This document shows, piece by piece, positions 16,999-24,285 of a stretch of 37,440 nucleotides of DNA. Every line of letters begins with the position of its first letter. The stretch's first letter is position 1. The stretch is from NCBI GenBank assembly GCA_022704145.1, contig JAKJGY010000023.1, positions 1 to 37,440 of the forward strand, given 5' to 3'. Made by a program: the position numbers and the translations under genes. A model generated the notes under the pieces. The model saw only the letters and a program-made list of their open reading frames with translations, ran no database searches and was not told the origin of the DNA. This DNA comes from Verrucomicrobiota bacterium. GTDB lineage: Bacteria; Verrucomicrobiota; Kiritimatiellia; RFP12; UBA1067.

Positions 16999-19305
16999 AT
17001 GAGAAGGATTGAGCTGTCGGGGGAGTGGACGCTGCGGCGGGCGGGGTCGAAGAAGACCCTTGCCGCGCGTGTGCCCGGCTGTGTCCAGGCGGACCTGTTG
17101 GAGGCGCGTGAGATACCCGATCCGTTTTTGGGGATGAATCTGGCCTCTGCGGCCGAGGCGTGCGCCTCCGGCTGGCACTATGAGAAGCATTTCGTCGCGG
17201 AGGAGTTCGCGTGCTTTGACCGTGTCGTCCTGCGTTTCGACGGCCTGGACGGTGCGGCGTGCGTCAGCCTCAACGACCAGGAGCTGGGGCGGTCCGCCAA
17301 CGCGTTCGAGTCGCACGAGTACGAGCTGGGGTCGCTGCTGCTGGCCGGGCGCAACAAGCTTTCGGTGGCGTTTGACCCTGTCGCGGCGGGCGGGCCCGTG
17401 CGGGGGGTGGCCGCGGCCGCGGGCGCGGGCGGTCAGCCGCAGGCGCCGACACTGGGGATCTGGCGCGGCGTCTCGCTGCTGGCGTTCAAGGGCGTGCGTG
17501 TGACCGATGTCCTCATCCGGCAGGAGCATGGGACGCCGGGCAGCGTGGGCCTGGACGTCACGGTCACGGCCGAGCGGTTTGCGCCGGACCAGCATCTCGA
17601 GGTGCTGGTGCGCGTCTGTTATAAGGGCAACATCCTGCATGAGGCGCGCGACCTGCTGGGCGCGGAGCGTACGGCGTTGCGGCTCAACCTGAAGAACCCC
17701 CAGTTCTGGTGGCCGGCGGGGCTGGGCGAGCAGCCGCTCTACGAGGTCACGGTGGATGTGCTGGCGGGGCGGACCTGCCTGGAGCACGTCTCGCGGCGTA
17801 TCGGCCTGCGGCAGTTCGGGGTCGAGCGCGAGGCGGACGGGGGGTTCCGCTTCAGCGTGAACCGCCACCCCTTCTTCCTGAAGGGCGCGAGCTGGCTGCC
17901 GGCCGACCTGTATGGCGCGCGCCTCACGCGGGTGGAGTACGCGCGCCTGGTCAAGGCCGCGGCGGTCGCCAACATGAACGTGCTGCGGGTCTGGGGGGGC
18001 GGCGCCTACGAGGGCGACTCGTTCTATGACCTGTGCGACGAGTACGGCCTCTGCGTCTGGCAGGACTTCATGCTGGGCGCGGCGCAGGCGGCCGCGCCCG
18101 TAGCGGCCGAGCGGGAGGCCTTCGCGCGTGAGGCGCGCCAGCAGGTGCGGCGGTTGCGCCACCATCCGTGCCTCGCGGTGTGGGGGGGCGGCGACCGGGG
18201 GCCGGAGGGCGGCCCGGCGGCGGCGTACGCCGAGGAGGCGGCTGCGGCGGTGGCGGCGTGCGATCCCGAACGCGTCTTGCTTCCGGCGGCGCCGCATGTG
18301 CCGTTCACTTTGCCGTCGGCGGTGGCGGCGGAGCCGGTACCCGCCTTTCCGGAGCCGCGGCTGGCGGCCTCCTACCTGGCAGAGGACGAGCGCAACCTGT
18401 CGCATCCGGCCTGCGGCTACCATGTCACGCCAGCCTCGGGGACGCGGCGGGTGGTGAGCGGTTTTGCGGACGAGTTCCTGATGCCCTCGGGGTTCGACAA
18501 CATGCTCTGGCTGAGCCAGATCTTGCAAGGGGTGACGCTGAAGGACCAATATGAGCGGTTCCGCATGGAGGATGCGGCGGCGGGCTTCGTGTATTGGCAT
18601 CTGAACCACGGCTGGCCGGGGTGCAGCCCCTCCACGCTGGGCTATGAGGGCGGCTGGAAGGCCGCGCACTATGTGCTGCGGCGGTGTCTGGCGCCAGCCT
18701 GGCTCTGCGGCGGTTACCGGCGCGAGGCGGGCGCCGTCGAGGTGTGGGCGTTCAACGATACGCTGAAGCCGGTCAAGGGCGAGGTGCAGTGGCGGCTGAC
18801 GCTGATGGACGGTACGGTCGCGGCCGAAGGGTCGCGCAAGTCTGCTCTGGGCGCGGGGGCGCGCGAGCAGGCGGCGGTGGTCAAAGTCGGCGAGGCCGTG
18901 GCGCGCCACGGGGAGGGGAACCTGGTCCTCTGGCTCTACCTGCTGGACGAGCAGGGCAACCAGACGGCGTGGAACACGGTGACGTTCTGCCGTGCGCAGG
19001 CGCTGAAGCTCCAGCCGCCGCGGATGCGCGCCGAGATCCGCAGTATCGACGACAACAGCTACGCCCTGACGCTGACGAGCCATCACCCGGCGATGTGGGT
19101 CTGGATCTCGCTGGAGGGGGTGGAGGCGCGTTACGACGACAACTTCTTCTGTCTGGAGCCGGCCAAGCCCTTCCGTGTGCGGGTGACGCCCGCGTCGCGG
19201 ATGAAGCTCGACCCGTTCCGTCAGATGGTGCGGATCGGCTCGCTGCGCGACACGTGGCAGGAGAAGCGCGGCCTGATGCAGATGATGGCCGCAGCCAAGC
19301 GCTGA
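16999..19305 (+). CDS. GH2 beta-mannosidase-like protein with altered active site
   Basis: This 768-residue protein has the domain order of exo-beta-mannosidases: an N-terminal sugar-binding beta-sandwich (WHYEKHF, FDGLDGAACVSLNDQELG), an Ig-like domain (PQFWWPAGLGEQPLYEV) and a TIM barrel (MNVLRVWGGGAYEGDSFYDLCDEYG, read as MNVLRVWGGG then FYDLCDEYGLCVWQDF). In the family the acid/base Glu sits in HPSLALWCGNNE; here the stretch reads HPCLAVWGGGDRG, placing Arg400 at that position. The usual nucleophile motif VSEFGFQS reads VSGFADEFLMPS, with Gly488 after the Ser; Glu492 four residues on may substitute. No signal peptide is evident, so it may act in the cytoplasm. The C-terminal part YWHLNHGWPGCSPSTLGYEG is normal for the family. 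Function as an active enzyme is uncertain. Confidence 0.8.
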   Translation: MRRIELSGEWTLRRAGSKKTLAARVPGCVQADLLEAREIPDPFLGMNLASAAEACASGWHYEKHFVAEEFACFDRVVLRFDGLDGAACVSLNDQELGRSANAFESHEYELGSLLLAGRNKLSVAFDPVAAGGPVRGVAAAAGAGGQPQAPTLGIWRGVSLLAFKGVRVTDVLIRQEHGTPGSVGLDVTVTAERFAPDQHLEVLVRVCYKGNILHEARDLLGAERTALRLNLKNPQFWWPAGLGEQPLYEVTVDVLAGRTCLEHVSRRIGLRQFGVEREADGGFRFSVNRHPFFLKGASWLPADLYGARLTRVEYARLVKAAAVANMNVLRVWGGGAYEGDSFYDLCDEYGLCVWQDFMLGAAQAAAPVAAEREAFAREARQQVRRLRHHPCLAVWGGGDRGPEGGPAAAYAEEAAAAVAACDPERVLLPAAPHVPFTLPSAVAAEPVPAFPEPRLAASYLAEDERNLSHPACGYHVTPASGTRRVVSGFADEFLMPSGFDNMLWLSQILQGVTLKDQYERFRMEDAAAGFVYWHLNHGWPGCSPSTLGYEGGWKAAHYVLRRCLAPAWLCGGYRREAGAVEVWAFNDTLKPVKGEVQWRLTLMDGTVAAEGSRKSALGAGAREQAAVVKVGEAVARHGEGNLVLWLYLLDEQGNQTAWNTVTFCRAQALKLQPPRMRAEIRSIDDNSYALTLTSHHPAMWVWISLEGVEARYDDNFFCLEPAKPFRVRVTPASRMKLDPFRQMVRIGSLRDTWQEKRGLMQMMAAAKR

Positions 19306-19317
19306 GGGGCGCTGCGG

Positions 19318-20097
19318 TCACCAGTGCAGGCGTACGGGCACGCCGTCCGCATGCAGGGCGTCCTTGATCTGGCGGAGGGTGTAGTCTCCGGTATGGATCA
19401 TGCCGGCCACGATGGCCGCGTCGGCATGGGCGAGGCGGAAGGCGTCGCGCAGGTGTTCGGGCCGTCCGGCGCCGCCGGAGGCGACCACTGGGATGCGGAC
19501 CGCCTCGGCGATCAGGCGCGTGACGGTCAGTTCGAAGCCCGCGCGCGTGCCGTCGGCGTCCACCGAGTTCACCACGATCTCGCCAGCCCCGAGCTGCTCG
19601 GCGCGCCGCGCCCAGACCACCGCGTCGAGCCCGGTGCGCTCGCGGAAGCCGCGCGTCGTGACCTCGTAGCCGCTGGGGCAGCGGGCGGTGTCGGCGGTCG
19701 CCACCGGATCCATGCCCAGCACGATGCACTGGGCGCCGAAGGCGCGCGCGCCCTCGGAGATGACCTCCGGGTTGCGGACGGCCAGCGAGTTCACCGAAAC
19801 CTTCTCGGCGCCCGCGAGCAGCACGCGGGACATGTCCGAGACGGTCGCCAGACCGCCGCCCACGGCGAACGGGATACGTATGGCGCGGGCGACGTCGCGG
19901 ACCATCTCGATGTCGATCGGGCGGTGCTCGGCCGAGGCGGTGATGTCGTAGACCACCAGCTCGTCGCAGCCGCCGTCCGAATAGCGCACGGCCATCTCGA
20001 CCGGATCGCCGAGGTCGACATTGTTCTGAAACTTGACGCCCTTGGTGACGCGGCGGCGGATGACGTCGAGGCAGGGGATCACGCGCTTGGTCAGCAT
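19318..20097 (-). CDS. hisF: Imidazole glycerol phosphate synthase, cyclase subunit
   Basis: This 259-residue (beta/alpha)8 barrel makes imidazole glycerol phosphate and AICAR from PRFAR, using ammonia channelled from HisH. The N-terminus RVIPCLDV carries catalytic D11, and LGMDPVA carries D130, the two positions known as catalytic in HisF. Phosphate-binding loops FAVGGGL, VASGGAG and the NSVDADGT segment are present. The C-terminus ends in VPVRLHW. The frame is open upstream into hisH, but the ATG at 20095-20097 starts the fold. It overlaps the end of hisH by seven bases. Confidence 0.95.
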   Translation of the reverse strand: MLTKRVIPCLDVIRRRVTKGVKFQNNVDLGDPVEMAVRYSDGGCDELVVYDITASAEHRPIDIEMVRDVARAIRIPFAVGGGLATVSDMSRVLLAGAEKVSVNSLAVRNPEVISEGARAFGAQCIVLGMDPVATADTARCPSGYEVTTRGFRERTGLDAVVWARRAEQLGAGEIVVNSVDADGTRAGFELTVTRLIAEAVRIPVVASGGAGRPEHLRDAFRLAHADAAIVAGMIHTGDYTLRQIKDALHADGVPVRLHW

Positions 20098-20723
20098 GGC
20101 GAGTCGGCTCCTGTCCAGGTGGCGAAGTTGGCGAGCAGGCGCAGCCCGAGGCGACCGGACTTCTCGGGGTGGAACTGGGTGGCGGCGACATTGCCGCGGC
20201 CGAGCATGGAGGCGAAGGTGACGCCCGCGTAGTCGGTGGTGCCGAGGGCGAGCGCGGGATCGGCCGGAACGGGGTAGAAGCTGTGGACGAAGTAGAACTC
20301 GCTCCCGTCCTCGATACCGGCGAGCAGCGGATGGGGTCGGACGAAGCGCACCTGGTTCCAGCCGATCTGCGGGACCTTGTCCCACGGGTCGGAGGGGCTG
20401 AAACGCGGCACGCGGCCGGGCAGCAGGCCGAGCGTCGGCGTGCCACCGTCCTCCTCGGAGAAGTCCAGCAGGATCTGCGTGCCCAGGCAGATGCCGAGGA
20501 ACGGGGTGCCGCGGGCGGCCACCGTGCGAAGGGCGGGTGTGAGCCCGAGTTCGGCGAGGCTGGCCATGGCCGAGCCTGCGGCGCCGACACCGGGGAAGAC
20601 GACGCGTCCGGCGCTGAGGATCGTCTCGGGGTCCGAGGTGACATGCGCCTCAAGCCCGAGCGCCTGGAAGGCCAGTCGGACGCTGGTCAGGTTGCCGGCC
20701 CGGTAGTCGACGATCGCAATCAT
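20091..20723 (-). CDS. hisH: Imidazole glycerol phosphate synthase, glutamine amidotransferase subunit
   Basis: This 210-residue class I glutaminase supplies ammonia to HisF. It begins IAIVDYRAGNLTSV, typical of HisH. The catalytic triad is visible as C79 in LGICLGTQ and H185/E187 in ATQFHPEKSG. PGVGAAGSAMASL and the YFVHSFYPVP segment are also conserved. An AGGGA ribosome binding site lies upstream of the ATG. It overlaps hisF by seven bases, so the two subunits are co-translated. No other histidine genes are in the window. Confidence 0.95.
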   Translation of the reverse strand: MIAIVDYRAGNLTSVRLAFQALGLEAHVTSDPETILSAGRVVFPGVGAAGSAMASLAELGLTPALRTVAARGTPFLGICLGTQILLDFSEEDGGTPTLGLLPGRVPRFSPSDPWDKVPQIGWNQVRFVRPHPLLAGIEDGSEFYFVHSFYPVPADPALALGTTDYAGVTFASMLGRGNVAATQFHPEKSGRLGLRLLANFATWTGADSPC

Positions 20724-20789
20724 AGCGGGTTTCCCTGTTGGGGTCTGCCTGACGGACGGCTCGGTGCCGCCGTAGCAACAAGGCGTCTC

Positions 20790-20818
20790 ATTCTGGTTGA
20801 GCCGCCGCCGAAAGTCAA
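20790..20818 (-). promoter_or_regulatory. Putative promoter of hisHF
   Basis: Read on the minus strand: TTGACT (20813-20818), a 17-base spacer and CAGAAT (20790-20795). The leader to the hisH ATG is about 60 bases. No leader peptide with a histidine run was found. Confidence 0.5.
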
Positions 20819-20868
20819 CTACAATGGCGACAGGATCAAAACGGTTCGGGAACGTGTTAGTGACTCAC

Positions 20869-21013
20869 GAACCAACAACAGCAATCATAAACAAGTTGTT
20901 TTGGAATGATGGAATACTGGAATGATGGGAGAACAATGCGGAGGCACGCGATTCAACACCATCATTCCACCCTTCCAATATTCCAATTGGGTTGCGGGCC
21001 GCGCCCGCGTTAG
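20869..21013 (+). repeat. Dispersed octamer-hairpin element, copy 2
   Basis: This shares layout and sequence with the element at 13219-13379: AACAAGTTGTT, four TGGAATNN-type octamers (20902-20933), an unconserved centre of about 30 bases, then ATTCCACC, CTTCCAAT, ATTCCAAT (20964-20987) and the tail TTGGGTTGCGGGCCGCGCCC plus GCGTTAG. The right arm has three octamers against five in copy 1, so unit number varies. AACAA-G-TTGTT is a perfect dyad at the left edge. Confidence 0.85.
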
Positions 21014-21027
21014 AAAGGGGACGGAAG

Positions 21028-21966
21028 ATGCGCGCGTCTTGGACAGGTATCCTGTCGGTGCTGGTCTGCGGCTGGGCCTGGGGGCAGGGCAAGGAGGTCT
21101 CGGTGCTGGCGGTCGGGAATAGCTTCTCCGCCAACGCGCTGCGGCAATTCAGCGAGCTGGTGCGCGCCTCCGGGAACCGGGTGGTGGCCACGAACGCCAT
21201 GATCGGCGGGTGCGATTTCGAGCGGCACATGCGGCATGCGGACGCCTTTGAGCGCGACCCCGCCGACCCCGAGGGGCGGCCCTATCCCGGGAAGCTGAGC
21301 CTCAAGGACCTGCTGACCGCCCGGGCGTGGGATTTCGTCACGATCCAGCAGGCCAGCCCGAAGAGCTTCCGGCCCGAGACGTACCAGCCGCACGTCGGCC
21401 GGCTGATCGCCATGATCCGGCGGTATGCGCCGCAGGCCGAGATCGTGATCCACCAGACCTGGGCCTACCGCGACGACCACCGCTGGTTTCTGGAACGCGC
21501 GAAGTATGCGGAGGAGCCCGAGAACCCTGATGTGATGTACCGCAAGGTCCGCGCGGCCTACGACGGGCTGGCCCGCGAGACCGGCTTCCGGCTGATCCCT
21601 TGCGGCGACGCGATGGAGCTGGCGCGGCAGGATCCGGCCTGGGGGCGGTTCGTGCCTGACGCGGCCTTCGACCCCGCGACGGCGGTCTATCCGGCCTTGC
21701 CTCAGGAGCGCCGGGCGCTCCACGCCGGCTACAGTTGGCGGCGGAATGAGAAGACCGGGCAGCACACGCTCGGCAAGGACGCGTTCCATGCCAATACGGC
21801 GGGCGAGTACCTGCTGGGCTGCGTCTGGCTGGAGTTCTTCTTCCGGCAGAGCGCGGTCGGCAACGGCTTCGTGCCGAAGACCATGACGGCGGAGGACGCG
21901 GCGATCCTCCAGCGCGTGGCGCACCGGACCGTGACCGAAGGCGTCCGCCCGGCGGTCGCGCCCTAA
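21028..21966 (+). CDS. Secreted DUF4886 / SGNH-hydrolase-like protein
   Basis: This 312-residue protein starts with a signal peptide of about 20 residues (MRASWTGILSVLVCGWAWGQ). The mature part opens with VLAVGNSFSANAL, where the Ser of the GNSFS motif is the likely nucleophile. It also has IGGCDFERH, VTIQQASPKSF, IVIHQTWAYRDD and, near the end, KDAFHANTAGEYL, which would give the Asp-His pair of an SGNH hydrolase. DUF4886 proteins are often found with polysaccharide-degrading genes, and esterase activity on decorated glycans is a reasonable inference. The start at 21028 is chosen for the signal peptide and the GGGGACGGAAG ribosome binding site; an in-frame ATG at 20992 lies inside the repeat element. 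Confidence 0.8.
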   Translation: MRASWTGILSVLVCGWAWGQGKEVSVLAVGNSFSANALRQFSELVRASGNRVVATNAMIGGCDFERHMRHADAFERDPADPEGRPYPGKLSLKDLLTARAWDFVTIQQASPKSFRPETYQPHVGRLIAMIRRYAPQAEIVIHQTWAYRDDHRWFLERAKYAEEPENPDVMYRKVRAAYDGLARETGFRLIPCGDAMELARQDPAWGRFVPDAAFDPATAVYPALPQERRALHAGYSWRRNEKTGQHTLGKDAFHANTAGEYLLGCVWLEFFFRQSAVGNGFVPKTMTAEDAAILQRVAHRTVTEGVRPAVAP

Positions 21967-21980
21967 ACGGAAGAAGAAAA

Positions 21981-22013
21981 GAGGGACGGGGCCAGCGCCC
22001 CGCCCCTCTTTTT
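21981..22013 (+). terminator. Rho-independent terminator of the DUF4886 gene
   Basis: A 12-base stem (GAGGGACGGGGC with GCCCCGCCCCTC, one mismatch) with loop CAGC is followed by TTTTT. It starts 15 bases after the stop codon. It may also stop transcription from the serC side, as the left flank is A-rich (AAGAAGAAAA). Confidence 0.9.
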
Positions 22014-22048
22014 GTGTGGCGTCCTGACGACGCGCAGGCCTGAGCGGC

Positions 22049-23125
22049 TCAGCCGTGGCGCTGCTCGAAGTCCCGCATGAAGTCCACCAGGTGCCGCACG
22101 CCCGCGACCGGGAAGGCGTTGTAGATCGAGGCGCGGATCCCGCCGACGGAGCGGTGCCCTTTGAGCTGCTTCATGCCCGCCTCGGAGGCCTGCTTGACGA
22201 AAAGCGTCTCCAGCTCTTCGGTGGGCAGGCGGAACGTCACGTTCATGTCCGAACGGAACGCCTGTTTGGCCGTGCCGCGGTAGAAGCCCGAGGCGTCGAT
22301 CGCGTCATAGATGAGCTGGGCCTTCTCGCGGTTCTGACGGAACATATTCTGCAGCCCGAAGGACTTGAGCCAGCGGGTGGTGAGGCAGAGGATGTAGATG
22401 CTGAAGCAGGGCGGGGTGTTGTAGAGCGAGTTCTCGTCGATGTGGGTCTGATAGCGCAAGAAGGTGGGCAGGGCGATGTTGCCTTTGGCGGCGAACTCCT
22501 TGCGGATCGCGACGAGCGCGACGCCGGAAGGCCCGAGATTCTTCTGCGCGCCCGCGTAGATCATGGCGCACTTCGAATAGTCGATCGGACGGGAGAGGAT
22601 GTCCGAGGACATGTCCGCGACGAGCGGGGAGCCGGTCTCCGGCAGCTCGCGCATCTGCGCGCCCGAGATCGTCTCGTTGGTGGTGACATGGCTATAGGCC
22701 GCGCCCGGCGTCCAGGACAGCTCACCCGCCTCAGGCATCCGCGTGGGGATATCCTTCTGGCAGTCGGCCGCGATATGCACGTTGCCCACAAGCCGCGCCT
22801 GCTTGACGGCCGCCGAGCCCCAGGAGCCTGCGTTCACGTAGTCGGCCGTCTGGCCTTCGCCCAGGAAATTCATCGGCAGCATCGCAAACTGGAAGCTCGC
22901 GCCGCCCTGGAGGAGGAGCACGGCGTAGTCGTCGCCGAGGCCCATCAGCTCCTTGACGTTGGCGATGGCCTCGTTATGCAGGGCGTCGTACTCTTTGCCG
23001 CGGTGCGACATCTCCATCACGGACATGCCCGAGCCCTTGTAGTCCACGAGGTCGGCCTGGGCCTCTTGCAGCACCTCCAGCGGAAGAATGGCCGGGCCGG
23101 CGCAGAAATTGTAAACGCGTGCCAT
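22049..23125 (-). CDS. serC: Phosphoserine aminotransferase
   Basis: This 358-residue PLP enzyme converts 3-phosphohydroxypyruvate to phosphoserine in serine synthesis, and a related step in pyridoxal phosphate synthesis. It starts RVYNFCAGPAILPLEVL as usual for SerC. Other features are MEMSHRGKEY, LLLQGGASFQFAM, VADMSSDILSRP, the PLP Lys in YAGAQKNLGPSG (K195), TPPCFSIYI and, at the C-terminus, GHRSVGGIRASIYNAFP. The length is normal. An AAGGAG ribosome binding site is seven bases before the ATG. A consensus TTGACA lies about 95 bases upstream. Confidence 0.96.
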   Translation of the reverse strand: MARVYNFCAGPAILPLEVLQEAQADLVDYKGSGMSVMEMSHRGKEYDALHNEAIANVKELMGLGDDYAVLLLQGGASFQFAMLPMNFLGEGQTADYVNAGSWGSAAVKQARLVGNVHIAADCQKDIPTRMPEAGELSWTPGAAYSHVTTNETISGAQMRELPETGSPLVADMSSDILSRPIDYSKCAMIYAGAQKNLGPSGVALVAIRKEFAAKGNIALPTFLRYQTHIDENSLYNTPPCFSIYILCLTTRWLKSFGLQNMFRQNREKAQLIYDAIDASGFYRGTAKQAFRSDMNVTFRLPTEELETLFVKQASEAGMKQLKGHRSVGGIRASIYNAFPVAGVRHLVDFMRDFEQRHG

Positions 23126-23194
23126 AGTCGTGCTCCTTGATGTTGGCCCGACGGGCGGCCGGGGTCGGTCGCCTCCAGCGGTCCAGATGTCAGT

Positions 23195-23223
23195 ATGATG
23201 CCCTCGCCCGCTGAGGTTGTCAA
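23195..23223 (-). promoter_or_regulatory. Putative promoter of serC
   Basis: Read on the minus strand: TTGACA (23218-23223), a 17-base spacer, then CATCAT (23195-23200); an overlapping CATACT lies three bases further on at longer spacing. The -35 is perfect and the -10 modest. Confidence 0.45.
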
Positions 23224-23256
23224 TGCGGGAACGGGGCCGGACGCAGGCGCGGACGC

Positions 23257-24186
23257 TTAGTGCATCTCCACCGCGACCTCGCCGATGCCCTTTCGAAGGT
23301 AGTTGAAACGCACGTCCGGGTGGTCGGCCAAGAGCGACATCGGCACGCTGCTGTCCGGTATGCGCTTGGCGATCATCAGCGCCGAAAGGCGGATGCCGAA
23401 CGGGTTGTCATGGTGGCCCGGGTGCCAGATCGACACCGTCTCGGCCTTCCACGTCTCCACCGGGCCGACCGTCGCGGCGTGCGTCGGCACCAGCGCCACG
23501 TTACCGCCGCCCGAGGTGCGCGCGTTCTGGATGATCGTCACCGGATGCAGCTCCACCAGCCGCGCGGACTGCCTGCGGTACTCCTCCGGCGACGGCGGCG
23601 CGTCCCGGTAGGCGCCCTCGCGCTTGGGCGGATCATTGAACGCCCAGTGCTTGATCTCGCCCTGGCCGCCCTGCATCAGCAGGCATCTGACCTGGTCGTA
23701 GGTGCGCGTGTAGGCCGCGAGGTCGCCGGTCGGAAAATGCAGGTTCCGCTCGGGCATGCGCAGCTCCGGACGGATGCGGTCGAAGCACAGCTCCTTGTCG
23801 CACTTCGCGAAGGAGAGCGGATGCGTCGGCGGCACCGTCGCCCCCTGCTCGACCCACTCGTCCATGCCCCAGAAGTGGGCGTCGCCCAGCTTCAGGCCGA
23901 GCGCGTTGACCATGCGCGCCACCAGCGGGAGCTGTTCGGTCGGGCCGATCGGCCCGCACACGCCGACCGGGTTGTCCGGCGTGGCCCGCCGCCACGCGGC
24001 GATGTACTCCAGCGCCTCGGCCGCGTAAAACTCCTCGACCGTGTCAAAGATGCTGACCGTGAAGCCCGGCCGCGACAACTGCGCCAGATCCTGCGCCGTC
24101 AGTTTCGCCGCATCGTTCAAAATCTCGCTATCCAGCGTGGTGTAGTCCCACCACCCCGGCGCCAGCTTGCTGATCGCACGTGCCAT
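23257..24186 (-). CDS. NagB-like glucosamine-6-phosphate deaminase homologue with altered active site
   Basis: This 309-residue protein belongs to the NagB/6-phosphogluconolactonase fold. The first phosphate-loop region is replaced by [20 protein letters not shown], and [11 protein letters not shown] (D109) matches the catalytic Asp motif NMDEYV of NagB. The second active-site motif, GVDGHIAFNEP in NagB, reads [12 protein letters not shown] (H180, D185). The general-base Asp before the glycine is thus replaced by Ile and the Glu by Asp, while the His is kept. It may be a sugar-phosphate isomerase or deaminase with another substrate. It carries its own GGGAAGGGG ribosome binding site and lies upstream of serC on the same strand, separated by 131 bases. 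Confidence 0.75.
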   Translation of the reverse strand: MARAISKLAPGWWDYTTLDSEILNDAAKLTAQDLAQLSRPGFTVSIFDTVEEFYAAEALEYIAAWRRATPDNPVGVCGPIGPTEQLPLVARMVNALGLKLGDAHFWGMDEWVEQGATVPPTHPLSFAKCDKELCFDRIRPELRMPERNLHFPTGDLAAYTRTYDQVRCLLMQGGQGEIKHWAFNDPPKREGAYRDAPPSPEEYRRQSARLVELHPVTIIQNARTSGGGNVALVPTHAATVGPVETWKAETVSIWHPGHHDNPFGIRLSALMIAKRIPDSSVPMSLLADHPDVRFNYLRKGIGEVAVEMH

Positions 24187-24285
24187 ACCGAGCCCCTTCC
24201 CCTTCCTTTTGCACCATATTACTTGGCCACAGAGGTTCCGTCCACCGGGATAATCAGGCCCTTAACTGAGAACTTACGGGCCGGC

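Larger units (their letters stand above)
20724..21027. other. Divergent intergenic region between hisH and the DUF4886 gene
   Basis: There is no gene in these 304 bases. They contain the hisHF promoter at 20790-20818, then copy 2 of the octamer-hairpin element (20869-21013), which ends 14 bases before the DUF4886 start codon and directly abuts its ribosome binding site. Confidence 0.7.
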
